Part shown: piece by piece, positions 1 through 11,812 of the stretch
Numbering within the stretch: the first letter of the stretch is position 1
Layout: each line of letters starts with the position of its first letter
Origin: Lepisosteus oculatus
Taxonomy: Eukaryota > Chordata > Actinopteri > Semionotiformes > Lepisosteidae
Direction of reading: 5' to 3'
Assembly (NCBI RefSeq): GCF_040954835.1
Contig: NC_090698.1
Coordinates: 27,395,501 to 27,459,500 of the forward strand
DNA: 64,000 nt
Made by a program: the position numbers and the translations under genes
Notes under the pieces: model-generated
The model's database searches: none
What the model was told of the DNA's origin: nothing
What the model saw: only the letters and a program-made list of their open reading frames with translations

Positions 1-827
1 TGAAAATGAAATTGGGGTGAGGTAGTAACACTTTTATCCGAGTTAAGTAATCACTGCGTCTGCACCGTAAACGTTTTAGTCAACTGAAAAACACAAGAAA
101 AACATTCTAAGTATACCTATACCGTGACTCTATATAGGGTGCAAATCCTCAGCAAGCATCACTCACGAAACCGGTTGAGTCTCATGAGGACAAACCGGTT
201 TCGCTTCAGATAGCTGACACTTGGGTGTGACCCAGTTGAACCACCGCGCGGTTATTCAGGTTGCTGACGTTACTATACCCACTCTGTACGATACTTAAAA
301 AGCCATGAACTGTATAGCAACTTCCAGAAATACTTTCCACACCAGGTAGAAGTGTGTATCAGTCATAACACTTCACTGCCAGTGTTCTCAAGTGCGTTTT
401 AATACCGTTTAAACGCCCTTAGATTTAATAATGGTCTATAAACTATATGGCACCAGTTGATCCCACTCTGTTATAATGTCGTGATTATAATGGACTGCGA
501 TAAATTATGCGGTACAGCTTCACGTTTTGGAGTACTGTTGCAAAAAGAAAAACTAATTTTCCGCAGTTTACTCCAACTGGAGTACCAGACATCGCCAGCT
601 ACAGCGAGACATTTTATATTTAAAAACAAAGGTTTCAGCGTCACTCGAGATTGCTGTTGTACATTACGGATTACGCTGCACAACACAGATTAATGCAGCA
701 CACGTTACGGGACCCATTTGTCGATGACCTGTCTCTGTGGTAGCATCGTCAGTGACAGTACTGCCCGCAGCCCCTTGTTCGCCCTGGAGACTACAGAGTC
801 CGTGTCGGGTCTCCGTCCGTCTCTCAC
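1..827 (-). other. HNRNPD: Part of HNRNPD intron 1
   Basis: This lies directly downstream, on the minus strand, of the exon 1 splice donor, whose GT is at 827-826. It must be the beginning of HNRNPD intron 1, with the other exons beyond the left edge. I saw no further HNRNPD exon, no RRM motif and no recognisable repeat. Short open frames at 457-693 look fortuitous. Confidence 0.75.
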
Positions 828-985
828 CCTTCATCCTCCTCGTTTTTGCTGGCGTCGATCTTCGATCCCTCGGACTCTGAAGCCCCGCTCTCTCCGGTCG
901 CCATCTGCTGCTCCTCTCCGCCCGCCTCCCCGTCTTCCTCCATCTTCACCACCGGGTCCTCTCCGACTTGGTGCTCCTCCGACAT
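828..985 (-). CDS. HNRNPD: HNRNPD (AUF1), first coding exon only
   Basis: HNRNPD encodes AUF1, an hnRNP that binds AU-rich elements, shuttles between nucleus and cytoplasm and controls mRNA decay. Only the N-terminus is here: ATG at 985-983, opening MSEEHQVGED, then an acidic stretch ending in GSKIDASKNEEDEG. That ending is the signature just before RRM1 in vertebrate HNRNPD. The exon stops after two bases of a glycine codon at a GTGAGA donor (827-826), the same position and phase as in the HNRNPDL paralogue downstream. The alanine/glycine-rich tract of the mammalian N-terminus is replaced by a shorter acidic sequence. The exon runs off the left edge through its intron, so the RRMs and RGG/Y-rich tail cannot be seen. 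Confidence 0.93.
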
Positions 986-1330
986 TTTTTTATTGCACAA
1001 GAAATAACTACCCTTGGTATATTTTCTCAACCGGTTTGCCTTTTACTCCAGAATGAAATGCAAACGCGTGCTGTTTGGAAGACGCACTAATCAAGTGAAA
1101 GAGGTCTTACGCTGGCAACAAGGGCCAGTTGTTTTTCTACTGTTTTTAACAGTTATTTCAATACACGCAGTGCTCTTTGAATCTTAATGGCGCCGCTTAC
1201 AAAATGGTCGCAGGAAGGAAGCACTCGTCGACGTTCGGCATGGGGCCAATCGGACAAGTATGACACAATCGCAGGCAGCCCTCTTCAGGGGAAGCGCTGT
1301 ACTGCGCCGTTCATCACAGTCGCTCGGGTC
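986..1330 (-). promoter_or_regulatory. HNRNPD: Probable HNRNPD 5' UTR and promoter region
   Basis: This is the sequence upstream of the HNRNPD start codon. It is richer in CpG than the AT-rich DNA beyond it and contains a CCAAT-type box near 1243 (ccaatcgg on the plus strand). The transcription start cannot be fixed from sequence alone. The role rests mainly on position. Confidence 0.4.
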
Positions 1331-2200
1331 TCAAGTTTTTCTACCGCTTGAAATGCAGGTCACATTAAATAAACTCATAACACTCAACTAGCGCTCCCGA
1401 TTAATAGAATATGTGTCTTCTTATGATGAGAAATTAAAACGAAAAGCTCGACTTTTCAAGCTAAAGTGAGATTTTTCCGGAAAAGTACTTGATTATCCAG
1501 ATTAATAGAGTGAAGCCGAAACAAACCGACCATTTTTAGACCGCGTAGCATTGAATGTGCCCCGCTTCTCAAAAGGTAGAGCTGTATGTCCTGGATACAG
1601 CTATTTGACCTAATTCAATTTCAATGAAACCTGCCTCCTGATTCCGCGGGCCGTTATTATGAGCCAAGGGAACAAACCGGACCTTAGCATGTTTACCTTT
1701 ATATAGGCCGCAGTCTTCGTAAAACCCGCAACCGTTTGTTTCAGATTGCTGTACTTAAAGTTTTATTTAGTGTACAGTAAGTCCCTATACTGGCCTTTTG
1801 CCCCGATATAAACCATCGGTGAGCCATCTACTATTTAAAATGTTCTAAATGAGAAGTATCAAGTTCAAAAACATCAGAGAGAATTAAAGTTTACAATTTA
1901 CGTTGAGTAAATTACATTAAAAGCCAACTGAAAAATTGAAAACGTCTCAACTTGACGGCAATATATTCAGAGGAATTTCAAAGATGTTTTAAAAAATCAT
2001 TTGCATTTATAAATAATTCCACAATCAAAAACTTGGTGTAAACGAATACTTATCACAAAAATCAATAAAAGCTCAAAACATTAAGTGAAACACTGTTTTG
2101 AGATTAAGTATTTGAATGGCTACTGAACAGTGCATTTAGTTCCCAAAATAATCACACCAGGATCATTTTTGTATCCATACTCTTTAATTCCCTTCATGGC
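1331..2200. other. HNRNPD-HNRNPDL intergenic stretch
   Basis: AT-rich sequence between the HNRNPD promoter side and the HNRNPDL 3' side. It has no coding exon and no recognisable repeat. TTTATT at 1762-1767 is a minus-strand AATAAA and could be a distal HNRNPDL poly(A) signal, which I cannot confirm. Confidence 0.4.
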
Positions 2201-3747
2201 TGCAAAAAACACAAAATAAAAAAGCATAAAAATGTAAAGACCGCTTTACAAAACAAACAAAAATATATTTCATTACAACACCAACATGGCAAGGAATGAA
2301 TGAGCCAACTCCAGCAACAAAACTTGAAAGCTTCTATTTACAAACAGACACCTGCTGGTGCCAACTTTGCCTCTAATTTAGAAAACAAGGTCATCTTAAA
2401 ATAAAAACAGTTGTTCTTGATTTAAAAGGACTAGAATCTCTCAGTTGCCACCAGGGTAACAAGCAGAAAACTCATCTGGGCTCCTCACCTGAAAGAGAAG
2501 AGACAGCGCACATTAATTCCATGTGTCCATGCACTTTAAAACCGAAAATTAGAACACGGCCAGGTTTCACTGATTAACCTCTTGTGCTGCCAACTTTAAG
2601 CTATGAAGTTCTCTCGTGTTAAGGATCATATGTATCACACTCAGCTTGGCAGAAGTGATACAGCCAGCAAAAGCTTAGGTGTAGCTCCATTTCTAAAGCA
2701 GATGCACTTACCACTGAAGAGCAATTCATAACCACCCCCCCCGCCCCCCACTACTTTTGAACCCTCTTTCAGGCAGTTACAAATTGAGGTTAATAGTGCA
2801 CACAGTTGACCTCTACAGAATGGCTTTTGCTGGCTTCAGTAAGCTTCTTTACATATGATCCCGAACACCTACATTTTTAAAAAAAGTCGTTATTTTATCA
2901 TTTGAAGGTTTCTCTACTGGCTATAAAGAAAAAGCAAGCATTAAAAGTTTAAGCAATTTAAAGTTTATTTTAGAAAACAAAAATCACTGAAGGTCCAGAA
3001 CTGAAATACAAGAACGACACTAAAATAAAAACAGAATACAATTAAACAGTTAAGTCATTTAAGATTAAACACAAATCCTGCAAAAAACCATTTACACAAA
3101 AGTTAAGCCGTTGTCAAATAAAAAGGCAAAGTCTGAAGTTTCCATTTTTTTATTTATTTTTTTATCTTTACGCTGGTACAGGAAGTTGGAAGAGACCATA
3201 CCACAGGACAGCGTTTTCTTGTGCATGCCGTGCTCTCTGCCCGCTATGTGCGACGCCCAGAGAATGACGTGGTCAGGGTGACACACGGCCTGCAATGAAG
3301 TTCCCGCTGGCAGGTACAAACAAGGTACAACATCAGAGTTAGGAAGAAGGAAAGTAAAGATAGGCCCTTAATTTGTACCCTTTAGCAGTACTTTACCTGT
3401 TAATATTGCTAATAAGTCTCTTTATGTTACTTCCACATGATCACCTGTTACAAAAATCAAAGGAGAAAAGGGAGGAAACCTACAGAAAAACCCTTACGTT
3501 TTTCTGGAGAACTAAAAAAAAACTGCCAGAGAAAGCATGGCATATTAAAGATCTATAGACAGTTGTTAAAGAAAAAAATGAAACATTCGGGATGATGTTC
3601 ATGGCAATATTTACCATTTTAAAGTTTGAAGGAGGTTTTTTTTTTTTTGAGTTGTCTATTGATCTTTAAAATTATTAGAAGTCAGCCAAGGGGTTAGGAT
3701 TCAATTTACCTAAATTCCTTGAGCAGGTTTTCCTTTAGTTTTTCTTT
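2200..3747 (-). other. HNRNPDL: HNRNPDL 3' UTR, probably alternatively spliced
   Basis: This follows the HNRNPDL stop codon on the minus strand. Two blocks stand out from AT-rich surroundings: a GC-richer stretch at about 3170-3320, and one ending at 2486 where the minus strand reads a pyrimidine tract then TTTCAG followed by GTGAGGAGCC. These look like untranslated exons: a cassette exon and a terminal exon. HNRNPDL is known to autoregulate through splicing of exons after its stop codon, which exposes the mRNA to nonsense-mediated decay. Assigning these blocks to that system is inference. The 76-codon frame at 3092-3319 overlaps the GC-richer block and is probably fortuitous. Confidence 0.55.
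2964..2969 (-). terminator. HNRNPDL: Candidate HNRNPDL poly(A) signal
   Basis: Minus-strand AATAAA (TTTATT on the plus strand) within the presumed 3' UTR, followed by AT-rich DNA. It could serve the isoform that does not splice to the block near 2486. There are other AATAAA matches nearby (3149-3165, 1762-1767), so the one used is unknown. Confidence 0.3.
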
Positions 3748-6700
3748 TCAGTATGGCTGGTAGTTATTCTGGTGATTTCCGCCTCCTCTTGAAGCCTTCC
3801 CGTAACTGCTTTGCTGACCTAATTAAAAATAAAAGTTGTCATTTACTTCAATAAACATTAGTGCATCATACAGAAATTGTACACTTTTTGCACCCTATCC
3901 TTGGGGAATTCAAGTAGTGGCATGGACAAGTACCATATAAAAAGGTACAAAAGATCTCTGAATAAATGTCTATACAAAGTAATTTTTTGTACAAGTCTCC
4001 ACACTGAATATACCTACTTTAACTGCTTCCACCAGTATTTCTTCATACATACTTTAAAATAATCACAGAATGATTTGAACACTTGTGTAACATGTATTCC
4101 CATATTAAAATTAACAATTTTCAATATAAGCTTAATTTTAAGATTAAAGCATGAATGACAAGGAAACAATCCAAATCCATAACCAAATAATGGTAAAAAT
4201 TACAAATCCGGAAGCAAATCAATTTATTGGGAGTTATTAATGGGGATTATGCTTTAAAAAGATTCAAATGGTAAATTTGCCAACAAGGGCCCAAGTAACA
4301 GTAAGTTATTTTAAACTTCAAATTCCCCCCAAAAAATCGATTTGCTGTACTGAAAACTTCATAGTGACCATCTGCTATCATATAGACCTAAGAAATTTGT
4401 CTGCGTAAACAAAGCAAATAAAAATCCAAGGCAACATTACTGATCTTCATTATTGTACATACTAGGCCGGTTATGTGCTTTTGATATAAAAATACACAGT
4501 AATTTTATAACTTAAACACTCGGGTGATTTGTAATGAATAGTTCTGCTTACCATTGTAGTCGTCATATCCCTGTCCATATCCATAGTTATTATAGCCGTA
4601 CCCAGAATAATCATAGCCGCTGTAGTCATTGTATCCTTGATTGTACCCATTGCCGTAGCTTCCATAATTCTGACCATAGTAGCTATTATAGCCTTGGTTA
4701 TAGTTTTGACTTTGACCTGTGATGGACAAATGAATACATGTTCAAAGTGAGCAATTTGTCAAGCACAGAACTGCCAGATAATTCTTGAGAAATCAATTCA
4801 GATGTAATGATACAGAAAGGAACAGAACTCCAGAACGCCACGTTCTAAGAACAATTAGACGGGATTACACTAATTCTGTAAAAGCAAAAGATGTATTTAA
4901 GCTTTTAGCATGATAAACAATGTAGTTGCACTTTAAAATGTTCACTGAATACTGCCGACAGTGAAGTTTCCAATCCAGATTAACCTTCATGCTGCAATAA
5001 CCAAGATTTAGCAAATCATTTGGCTCTTGATTTTGTACATGTACTTCGTATTCCACTTGTGACATTGTGCTAAGTATTGTGAAACCTGCAACCTTTTTAA
5101 ATATGGATGTGTGGATTGTAAAATGAGCACCTGGAATTTAGGGACAGCAGAAAAAGAATGATAGAGTTTAATGAGTAAAAGTGGAACACACCTCCCCGGC
5201 CTCTTCCTCTGGAACCTCCTCTTCCAAAGCTGCCCCTGTCTCCTCTCTGCTGCTGCCTGTACACTTCTTTGGGTTGGGCAACCTTTATCTCGCACTGTGT
5301 ACACAAACACCAGAACTGCGTGAACAAACTGTCAACAAGCCAGACAAACTTCTACGTGCACTCAAAGTTCTGACTTGAGTACAGTTCTCATGAAGCATGT
5401 TCATACAGTCCACACAGGACAAGACATCAGTTAGTCCACAGTTACCAAGTACAATAATATTAAGAGTTCTCGTATTACAGCTTCATGTGCAGATGGAATT
5501 AACATTTCCCTTTCTATTCCCTTAGCTACAGAGACAAAGCTGCCTAGGCCAATCAGTCATTTGAGAATAAAACCAGTTACAATGAAGCGTGTTCGAGTAG
5601 TTTTTTTATCCAGATCAAATCCAAGTACCTTTCCTGATCCAACTTGATGATATCTGTTCTCCAGAAGCTTCTGAACAGGGTCTTCATCTACGTATGTTAC
5701 AAAGCAGAACCCCCTCCTCTCATTTGTTTTGGTGTCCATGGGGAGCTCAATGCTGTCAATCTACAAACAGAACAAAAGACACCTCGTTTATCATTTGGAG
5801 CACCAATTCAAAAACCAGACAACACAGGTGTACACAATTTACGGCTCCAACACACTTTATGACTTTAAAAAAGTTAAATATAGAATGACTTGTACATCTT
5901 TCTTTCACTCAACAGTTAGTATAACTTACATCTCCAAATCTTCCAAAATATTCTCGGATTTGATCTTCCGATGTCTCTGGGCTCAATCCTCCCACAAACA
6001 CTTTCTTGGGTGGCTCTTTGCCCTTCATTGCTTTAGCCCTCTTTGGGTCAATCAGTTTTCCATCCAGTTTGTGTTCCTTCAGCTCCAGCACCTAGCAAAC
6101 AATAGTACATCCACATAGACCTTGTTACTTCTCCATCATTTACAGCAATAAGACTACAAGTGAATCTAAGCATCTTCCATTTTAAAACATTTGTATACCA
6201 TCATACAAAGTGGATTGATAGGAAATTGGCAGAATAGTAACTATAGACTAAAATCAAACTACTACTTTATCAGACAGTAAAACAGCTGTTACTGCAATAC
6301 ACCTATCCCTGCTGTCAGTAGTTAGCAGGAATAACACAAGAAGTATCAGTTTATTTGCTTTACCCATGAATTTTAGTATTTTTAGCTGTAAAGATGCCAT
6401 ATTTTAATCATGATAAATTTACACCTGTAATCCAAAAGGAAAATGTACCTACCCTATCCACACTGCCAGAATCTTTGAAGAGGACAAAGCCAAAGCCCCT
6501 GGACCTCCCAGTCATTGGGTCTGTTTTAATCGTACAGTCCAGTACCTCCCCGAACCTTGACAAGTAATCTGTAAGATCCTTCTTGCTTGTATCCCAGCTG
6601 AGTCCGCCAATAAACATCTTCCTGTAAATAAACAAGGGTAAGCAGTACAAAATGATCAAACATTCTGCCAAACTGGACAACCTTACAAGCAAACACTTTA

Positions 6701-8385
6701 ACAGAGCATAAGAAAACCCTGTATTCAGTTTGAAATCTAAAATAGGGCACAGAAATGAAAGGTATCAAGTCTACTAATGGGAATGGAACATTAAACCTTA
6801 AAGAAAAACAGTATGCACCACCAATAACTATACACTGTAAAATGAGCTGCAAGTGAAGAAAAGGCATAACTGATATAAATACATTACCCCTGATGTTTTG
6901 GTTGCACGGTAACAACCCACCATGTGCCTAGCACATTTGAAACACCTTCGAGCAGCTGCTACCCGTTTTCAACTAACCTGACAGCACTTGCATTACCCAT
7001 GAGGACCAAAAAACCCCTCCCCCAACACATGTGCTGGAGCCCAGGCAGCCTTGCTCTACAAGTCCATGGATCCCTTTAAAGACCGCCAGATTGATACCAT
7101 GTGCTTTATAAATAGTTATAGCGCCTAGCAACGAGAGCACATTCATCACAAAAGGACTTCACACAAAAATGATTCACTCCCCGAGTGCAACATCGTACAA
7201 CGTCTAGGAAGTACTGCACTACCGAGCAAAACATGTTCATTAGGCATGCATGAAATCCTTATTGGAGTACTTGCATATCAGAATCCAGCTTCTTCCAAGA
7301 AATCAAACGTCTCTATGGGAATCATTAAATTTAAACGAGCGTTACGTGTTCTATTAAGACAACATCAGCAACACCTCGTTTTTAATACTGCTAAGGAAAG
7401 TTTTTTTTTCCCGCTGGATTACAAATGTTAAATATGCTTTTGAAAGATGACTTCTTGTCATCTTTTATGATCTCCAGTACAAAAAGATAATCGCCTTAAA
7501 TCGTGATGATGCGATTAAGGTAAGAATTATGATAGTTATCCTGCGGCTAAACCCCGCGATCTCCTGCAAGTATTGACACGGAATTGCGCGCCAATAAAAC
7601 GCTCTTGACTTGCTGAGGGAAGTAGGTCAGTGCGAAACCCCTCCCATCGCAGGAGCGTCAGAGACAGTAGTACTCTGTAGGCCCATCCAGCAAGCAAGTG
7701 CGAAGTGGAAATACAGGTTGTGCTGTTGTTTTATATTCGTTTCGGATTCGAAAATGCACGTCTCGCATCGCTCCTTAATTAAAAAGAGGAGCTACTTCGA
7801 TCGACACAACACAAACATCCAGAAAAACAAAACCCCCCTTGAACATGACGGCAGTACAGACTTAGTATACACATTAAAATACAGTTTTGGTTTTCGGTTT
7901 CCGAGCAGTTCCGTCTGGGCTCCAGACACCGGCCACGCTAGGCCGGGTGACGTCATCGAGACGCTTTTCTTCGAACTACACAGTTGCTATGTTAACTAAA
8001 AACAGCAACCTGGGTTGCCAGTTTCTGTGCCAGTTTTTTTCTAAACGTCAGCGTCGAAGCAAACTGTAAAATATCAAATTAGCTCAGGAACGGTGCCTCC
8101 TGCCGCCGTGGCCATCAGCGGAAAGGGAGGCCAAATCTCTCCATAAATTCGTCTAGAAATATAAACCCGACACAATACCACCGAAAACATCGCTTTTCAT
8201 CACAAAATACACGTATTACGGGTAACGTTAGGCATTTTCACGGTAATATTCTTCGGATATTGTGGTTCCGCCATCTTTGGTGTAGTTTGTTCTCACCCAT
8301 CATCCTGCTGGTTTTTGCTGGCGTTTATTTTGGATCCCTCAGGAAATTCCTCCATGCTAAAATCAACCTGTCCTTCGGTCTCCAT
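3748..8385 (-). CDS. HNRNPDL: HNRNPDL, heterogeneous nuclear ribonucleoprotein D-like, complete
   Basis: Coding exons, read on the minus strand, are 8385-8297, 6621-6453, 6091-5930, 5760-5629, 5294-5192, 4716-4552 and 3818-3748. They total 891 bp and encode 296 aa, against 301 aa for the short human isoform. HNRNPDL is a nuclear, shuttling RNA-binding protein acting in transcription, splicing and mRNA metabolism. The N-terminus ends in [18 protein letters not shown]1 has RNP2 MFIGGL and RNP1 [11 protein letters not shown]2 has VFVGGL and RGFCFVTY. An RGG-type segment, a Y/G/N-rich low-complexity segment and the PY-type nuclear-import tail ending NNYQPY follow. All introns have AG acceptors and GT donors and the phases close. 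[12 protein letters not shown], rather than HNRNPD's KIDASKNEEDEG, identifies the paralogue. ENOPH1 diverges from it, as in mammals. Confidence 0.96.
4552..4716 (-). CDS. HNRNPDL: HNRNPDL exon 6, tyrosine/glycine-rich low-complexity domain
   Basis: This 165-bp exon (55 codons, phase-symmetric) starts [10 protein letters not shown] and is made of repeated YG, GY, NY and DY dipeptides. In mammals the equivalent exon is skipped in some isoforms and drives phase separation and amyloid formation. Because 165 is divisible by three, skipping it would keep the frame here too. The aspartate in GYDYSGY lines up, by my count, with human D378, which is mutated in limb-girdle muscular dystrophy D3. That correspondence is from memory. 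Confidence 0.85.
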
Positions 8386-8680
8386 CTTTTGTTGTTTGTT
8401 TTTTTTTTTTTTGGACGAGTGAGGAAACTGTATCGAAATCAAATGAAAAAGATCACCGCGGGTCTCTATGAAGTTACAGTCGCAAGCCGCGCGCACACAC
8501 TCCACCGCGTTGAGTAAAATGGCTGAGCGCGAGGCGGAGCGAGGCGGGGATGTTGTCGCGTGACGGTAGCTGCGCCAATCAGGGCGCGGGAAGCCGGGGC
8601 GGGCGCGCGGCGCCTGCTGCGGCAGCCCGCTGCTAAGCGGAAGGACGAGACAAACAACCAGTAAATAAAGAAGGAAACCT
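8386..8680 (-). promoter_or_regulatory. HNRNPDL: HNRNPDL CpG-rich promoter and 5' UTR
   Basis: Upstream of the HNRNPDL ATG, 8505-8645 is a clear CpG-rich island in AT-rich DNA. It has GC-box-like ggggcggg (about 8595-8602) and a CCAAT box (ccaatcag, about 8575). The frame containing the ATG stays open upstream to a stop at 8682-8680 but contains no other ATG. The long mammalian N-terminal isoform therefore has no visible AUG start here. Confidence 0.55.
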
Positions 8681-10154
8681 CAAATGTCCTTTCCAACGCA
8701 AAGCAACGATTTAAATGTTTCTCGTTTCACCTTTTAGCCCAAAAAAATGTTTAAGCAAAAAAACAAAGTATCATGCTTTTTTAGTGACTTTATTTCATTG
8801 ACCTGGTTATTTATATCGTTTATATGAATAATAATCATATAAGTGTAAGCACGGGTATTAAAAAGGGCTATGAGATATACAAGTAACACTGAAACGAGTT
8901 TATTACGCCAGGAACGGGGCATGTACTCATAAAATATATGAGTATACAACCAGGACACGACGGCCGCAGCTCAGCGGGCTGGTAGATCTTACGCCATATT
9001 GTCTCGTCTTCTTCAGTGTTCTTTTCCCAACCGGAAGACAAAGTAACACAAAACTCACTCCACAATATAAGCATACAGTGCTAGGTTTGTGCGTAAAAAA
9101 ACTAATGTTCAAGTAAATTGAACATAATACAGACAAACACATCATTACTGTTTTCTTGTAATATTAGTATTAGTTTTGATATTCATATTCATATATCGAG
9201 CAGATTTACTATATACACGTGACATGACGATTTAACTAAAGTTCATTTATGTTATAGTTTATAGGTCCACATTATTACTCGATTTAAATACGTCCTTATT
9301 TCATTCAATTTAAACAAAAAATTACATATAAATAATAAATAAATGAATGGTAATACTATTTTGGATAGTTTAGCTGCAGTTAACCAATAGACATTATGTC
9401 TCCTAATATTTCTCTCCGATGTAAAATATTTTAATTTGTATGTGTCATGTGTCCGCCATGCTTAAAGTAGTAATAACCATACTTTTTCAAGAAATTATGT
9501 ATTTTGTAAATTATGTATTTTGGTAATACAAAATCATGGTATTGTGGGTGAAAACTCAAATTATCAGAAAGAAACAATTCAATTCTCTTTTTATTATGCA
9601 CAAATATATCATACTGTCATAAACATCTGATTTGAGATCACTTTAAGTTCATCAGGAAGCTGCCAAATGGCTATTAAACACTAAAAGAGGAAGTGCTCAG
9701 ATACTGTTTTTTTTAACTGACTGTATTTAAGCTCCCAGCAATTCACTGCCAAGTTTGCTTGACGGTGTCAGTATCCTAAACTCTCTAATAGAAGAAGGCT
9801 GAGGCCCGGCCCTGAACACAGAGTACACAGTAGAGTGGTACTAAATAAACAGGAAAGCAGCTCCAGCTCTGTGATGAGGTCCTGTGCCTGTACACACATA
9901 CATTCCTCTTGCAACTATTGCAGTGCGGAAACTCCTCTCTTTTTCTACATAAGAAAGTGAACAGCTCAATTCGGGTCCACCTGCAACAAAGCAGTTTACT
10001 CTCACCTGAAAGTGCTGGAACCTTCCCAAGCAGTGCAGTAAGTACATTCTTGTGCACAGCTCTTCCGAGAGTCCTGACACTGCGGCCTGTGGCCTGGTAG
10101 AGAAAGGTACCAGCAACTGGAGGACAGTTCAATACTATCCAGAGAATGAAAACT
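8681..10154. other. HNRNPDL-ENOPH1 intergenic DNA, HNRNPDL side
   Basis: AT-rich DNA with no convincing coding exon. The GC-richer stretch 9780-10130 may be an old repeat, but I could not name it. Short open frames on both strands carry no recognisable domain. Confidence 0.4.
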
Positions 10155-10675
10155 TAGATATAATAATGATATCTACTTACAATTTCTACACACTCCACTC
10201 GAAGCACTTTACAGATAATGAGGACTCCCCTCTACCACCAATTTGCAGCATACACCAGTGTGATGCAATGACACCCATAGTGCACCAGTACACTCACCTG
10301 TTAGTGGGGAGGAGATCTGAGTAATGAAGCCAATTCATAGATGGGGAGGCCATGATTGATAAGGGCCAATGGGAAATTTGGCCAGAACAGTGGGGTTACC
10401 CCCCTACTCTTTTTGAGAAGCTCCCTGGGATTTTTAACAACAGAGAGTCAGGACCTCAGTTTTACATCTCATCTGAAGGATGGTGCCTTTTTACAGCATA
10501 GTGTCCCCATCACTATACGGGGGCATTAGGACCCACATAAGCTGCTGGCCCCACTAACACCTCTTCCAGCAGCAACCTTAGTTTTTCCCAGGAGGTCTCC
10601 CATCCAGGTACTGACCAGGCTCACACCTGTTGAGTTTCAGTGGGCCACCAGTTGTGAGTTGCAGGGTGATATATT
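10155..10675 (-). repeat. 5S rRNA-derived SINE, copy A
   Basis: Read on the minus strand, this begins with a head resembling the 3' half of 5S rRNA (TGAGCCTGGTCAGTACCTGG and GGAGACCTCCTGGGAAA). It runs through a unique body and ends in a tail with TCGAGTGGAGTGTG and a degenerate (TTA)n. Four related copies lie at 11419, 16334, 31256 and 60064. SINEs with a 5S head (SINE3 type) are known in fish and recruit Pol III through the 5S internal promoter. The tail resembles a LINE 3' end, the usual recognition module, but I cannot say which clade. The head is nearly complete. Confidence 0.8.
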
Positions 10676-10904
10676 GATAAATTGTAAAAGTGACCACAAA
10701 TAAGTTTCCAAAGCCAAGTAGTACAGCAGAGAAATCAAAACTGAAACCAGAGAGAAATACTCCCCTTCGGGCTCATTATACCTTCTGTTTTTGTGTACGT
10801 GCATTTAATATTAATAATTGTCTTTTACTTACATCTTTTCAGCATGTCATGCTGCTAAAGTATTCTAATCTTTTTTGCGGTCCTTCATTTACATTAAAAA
10901 AGTT

Positions 10905-10958
10905 ATTACCCGTGACCTAAATTGGATAAAGAGGTTAGAAAATGGATGGATGGAAGTT
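10905..10958 (+). repeat. V-SINE 3' tail fragment
   Basis: The sequence aaattggataaagaggttag followed by aaaatggatggatgg is the usual 3' end of the V-SINE family seen in fuller form at 55425. Only the tail survives. Confidence 0.55.
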
Positions 10959-11418
10959 TATTATTACAAAATTGGGATCCATTTTAATGTCAATGGCGTT
11001 GGTATTTGTGTTGCAAATGTTTCCCACAAAAGCAAAATGTCCTTAATGTCTTGTTAAGCACTGAAGTTCGTTTTTCTCTTTGTCCTTAGATTTGCAAACA
11101 GTGTTGAATTACAAAAAGAATGGACATGTTCATTCTACCAAAAAGATTTGCACAAGATTTACACTTGTACGTTGACTGCACTGTGTTGCATCGTTATGCG
11201 TATATTTCTAGGTTTGATATCTGTATTCAGAATTTCCCACTGAATAAAAAAGTTCCCCCCAGAGAACACATTTGACCGTAGAAGACATACTTCCTCGACC
11301 CTTTGAAGTGCATAATACAATGCAACACTGAGTGGCAGTGTGGAACTGAAAGCTTATTTTAGCAGAATAATTGAATAACATATTGATATTACATCTCTCA
11401 ATACATTTTTGACAATGA

Positions 11419-11812
11419 GCCAGCAGCCATGTCACCCTGCAACTTACAATTGGAAACCCACTGAAGCTAAGCAGGTGTGAGCCTGGTCAGTACCTGGATA
11501 GGAGACCTCCTGGGAAAAACTAAGGTTGCAAAAAGAGGTGTTTTTGGGGCCAGCAGAGGGCCCTCACGGACCCTGCAGACCGTGTGGGTCCTAGTGCCCC
11601 AGTATAGTGACGGGGACACTATACTGTAAACAAGCGCCGTCTTTCGGATGAGACGTAAAACCGAGGTCCTGACTCTCTGTGGTCATTAAAAATCCCAGGG
11701 TGTTTCTCGAAAAGAGTAGTGTTACCCCGGAGTCCTGGTCAAATTTCCCATGCCTCCTAATAATCCCCCTCTATGAATTGGCTACATTACTTTGTTCTCC
11801 CCCCTCCGGCGG
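11419..11812 (+). repeat. 5S rRNA-derived SINE, copy B (3' truncated)
   Basis: Same family as copy A but in plus orientation. At 11463-11517 it keeps 5S-like A-box (GAAGCTAAGCAGG), intermediate-element (GCCTGGTCAGTACCTGG) and C-box (GGAGACCTCCTGGG) segments. The body matches the other copies to about 11812 and then changes abruptly, so the LINE-like tail is missing. It lies about 370 bp upstream of the ENOPH1 start codon, in the same orientation. Whether it is still transcribed cannot be judged from sequence. Confidence 0.8.

Noticed and set aside
3092-3319. Minus-strand open frame of 75 codons after the HNRNPDL stop
   Set aside because: It lies in the 3' UTR block and has no recognised domain. 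A conserved untranslated exon explains the GC-richer composition better.
11463-11517. 5S rRNA gene
   Set aside because: Only part of the 5S sequence is present, fused to a repeat body shared with four other copies, so it is a SINE head.
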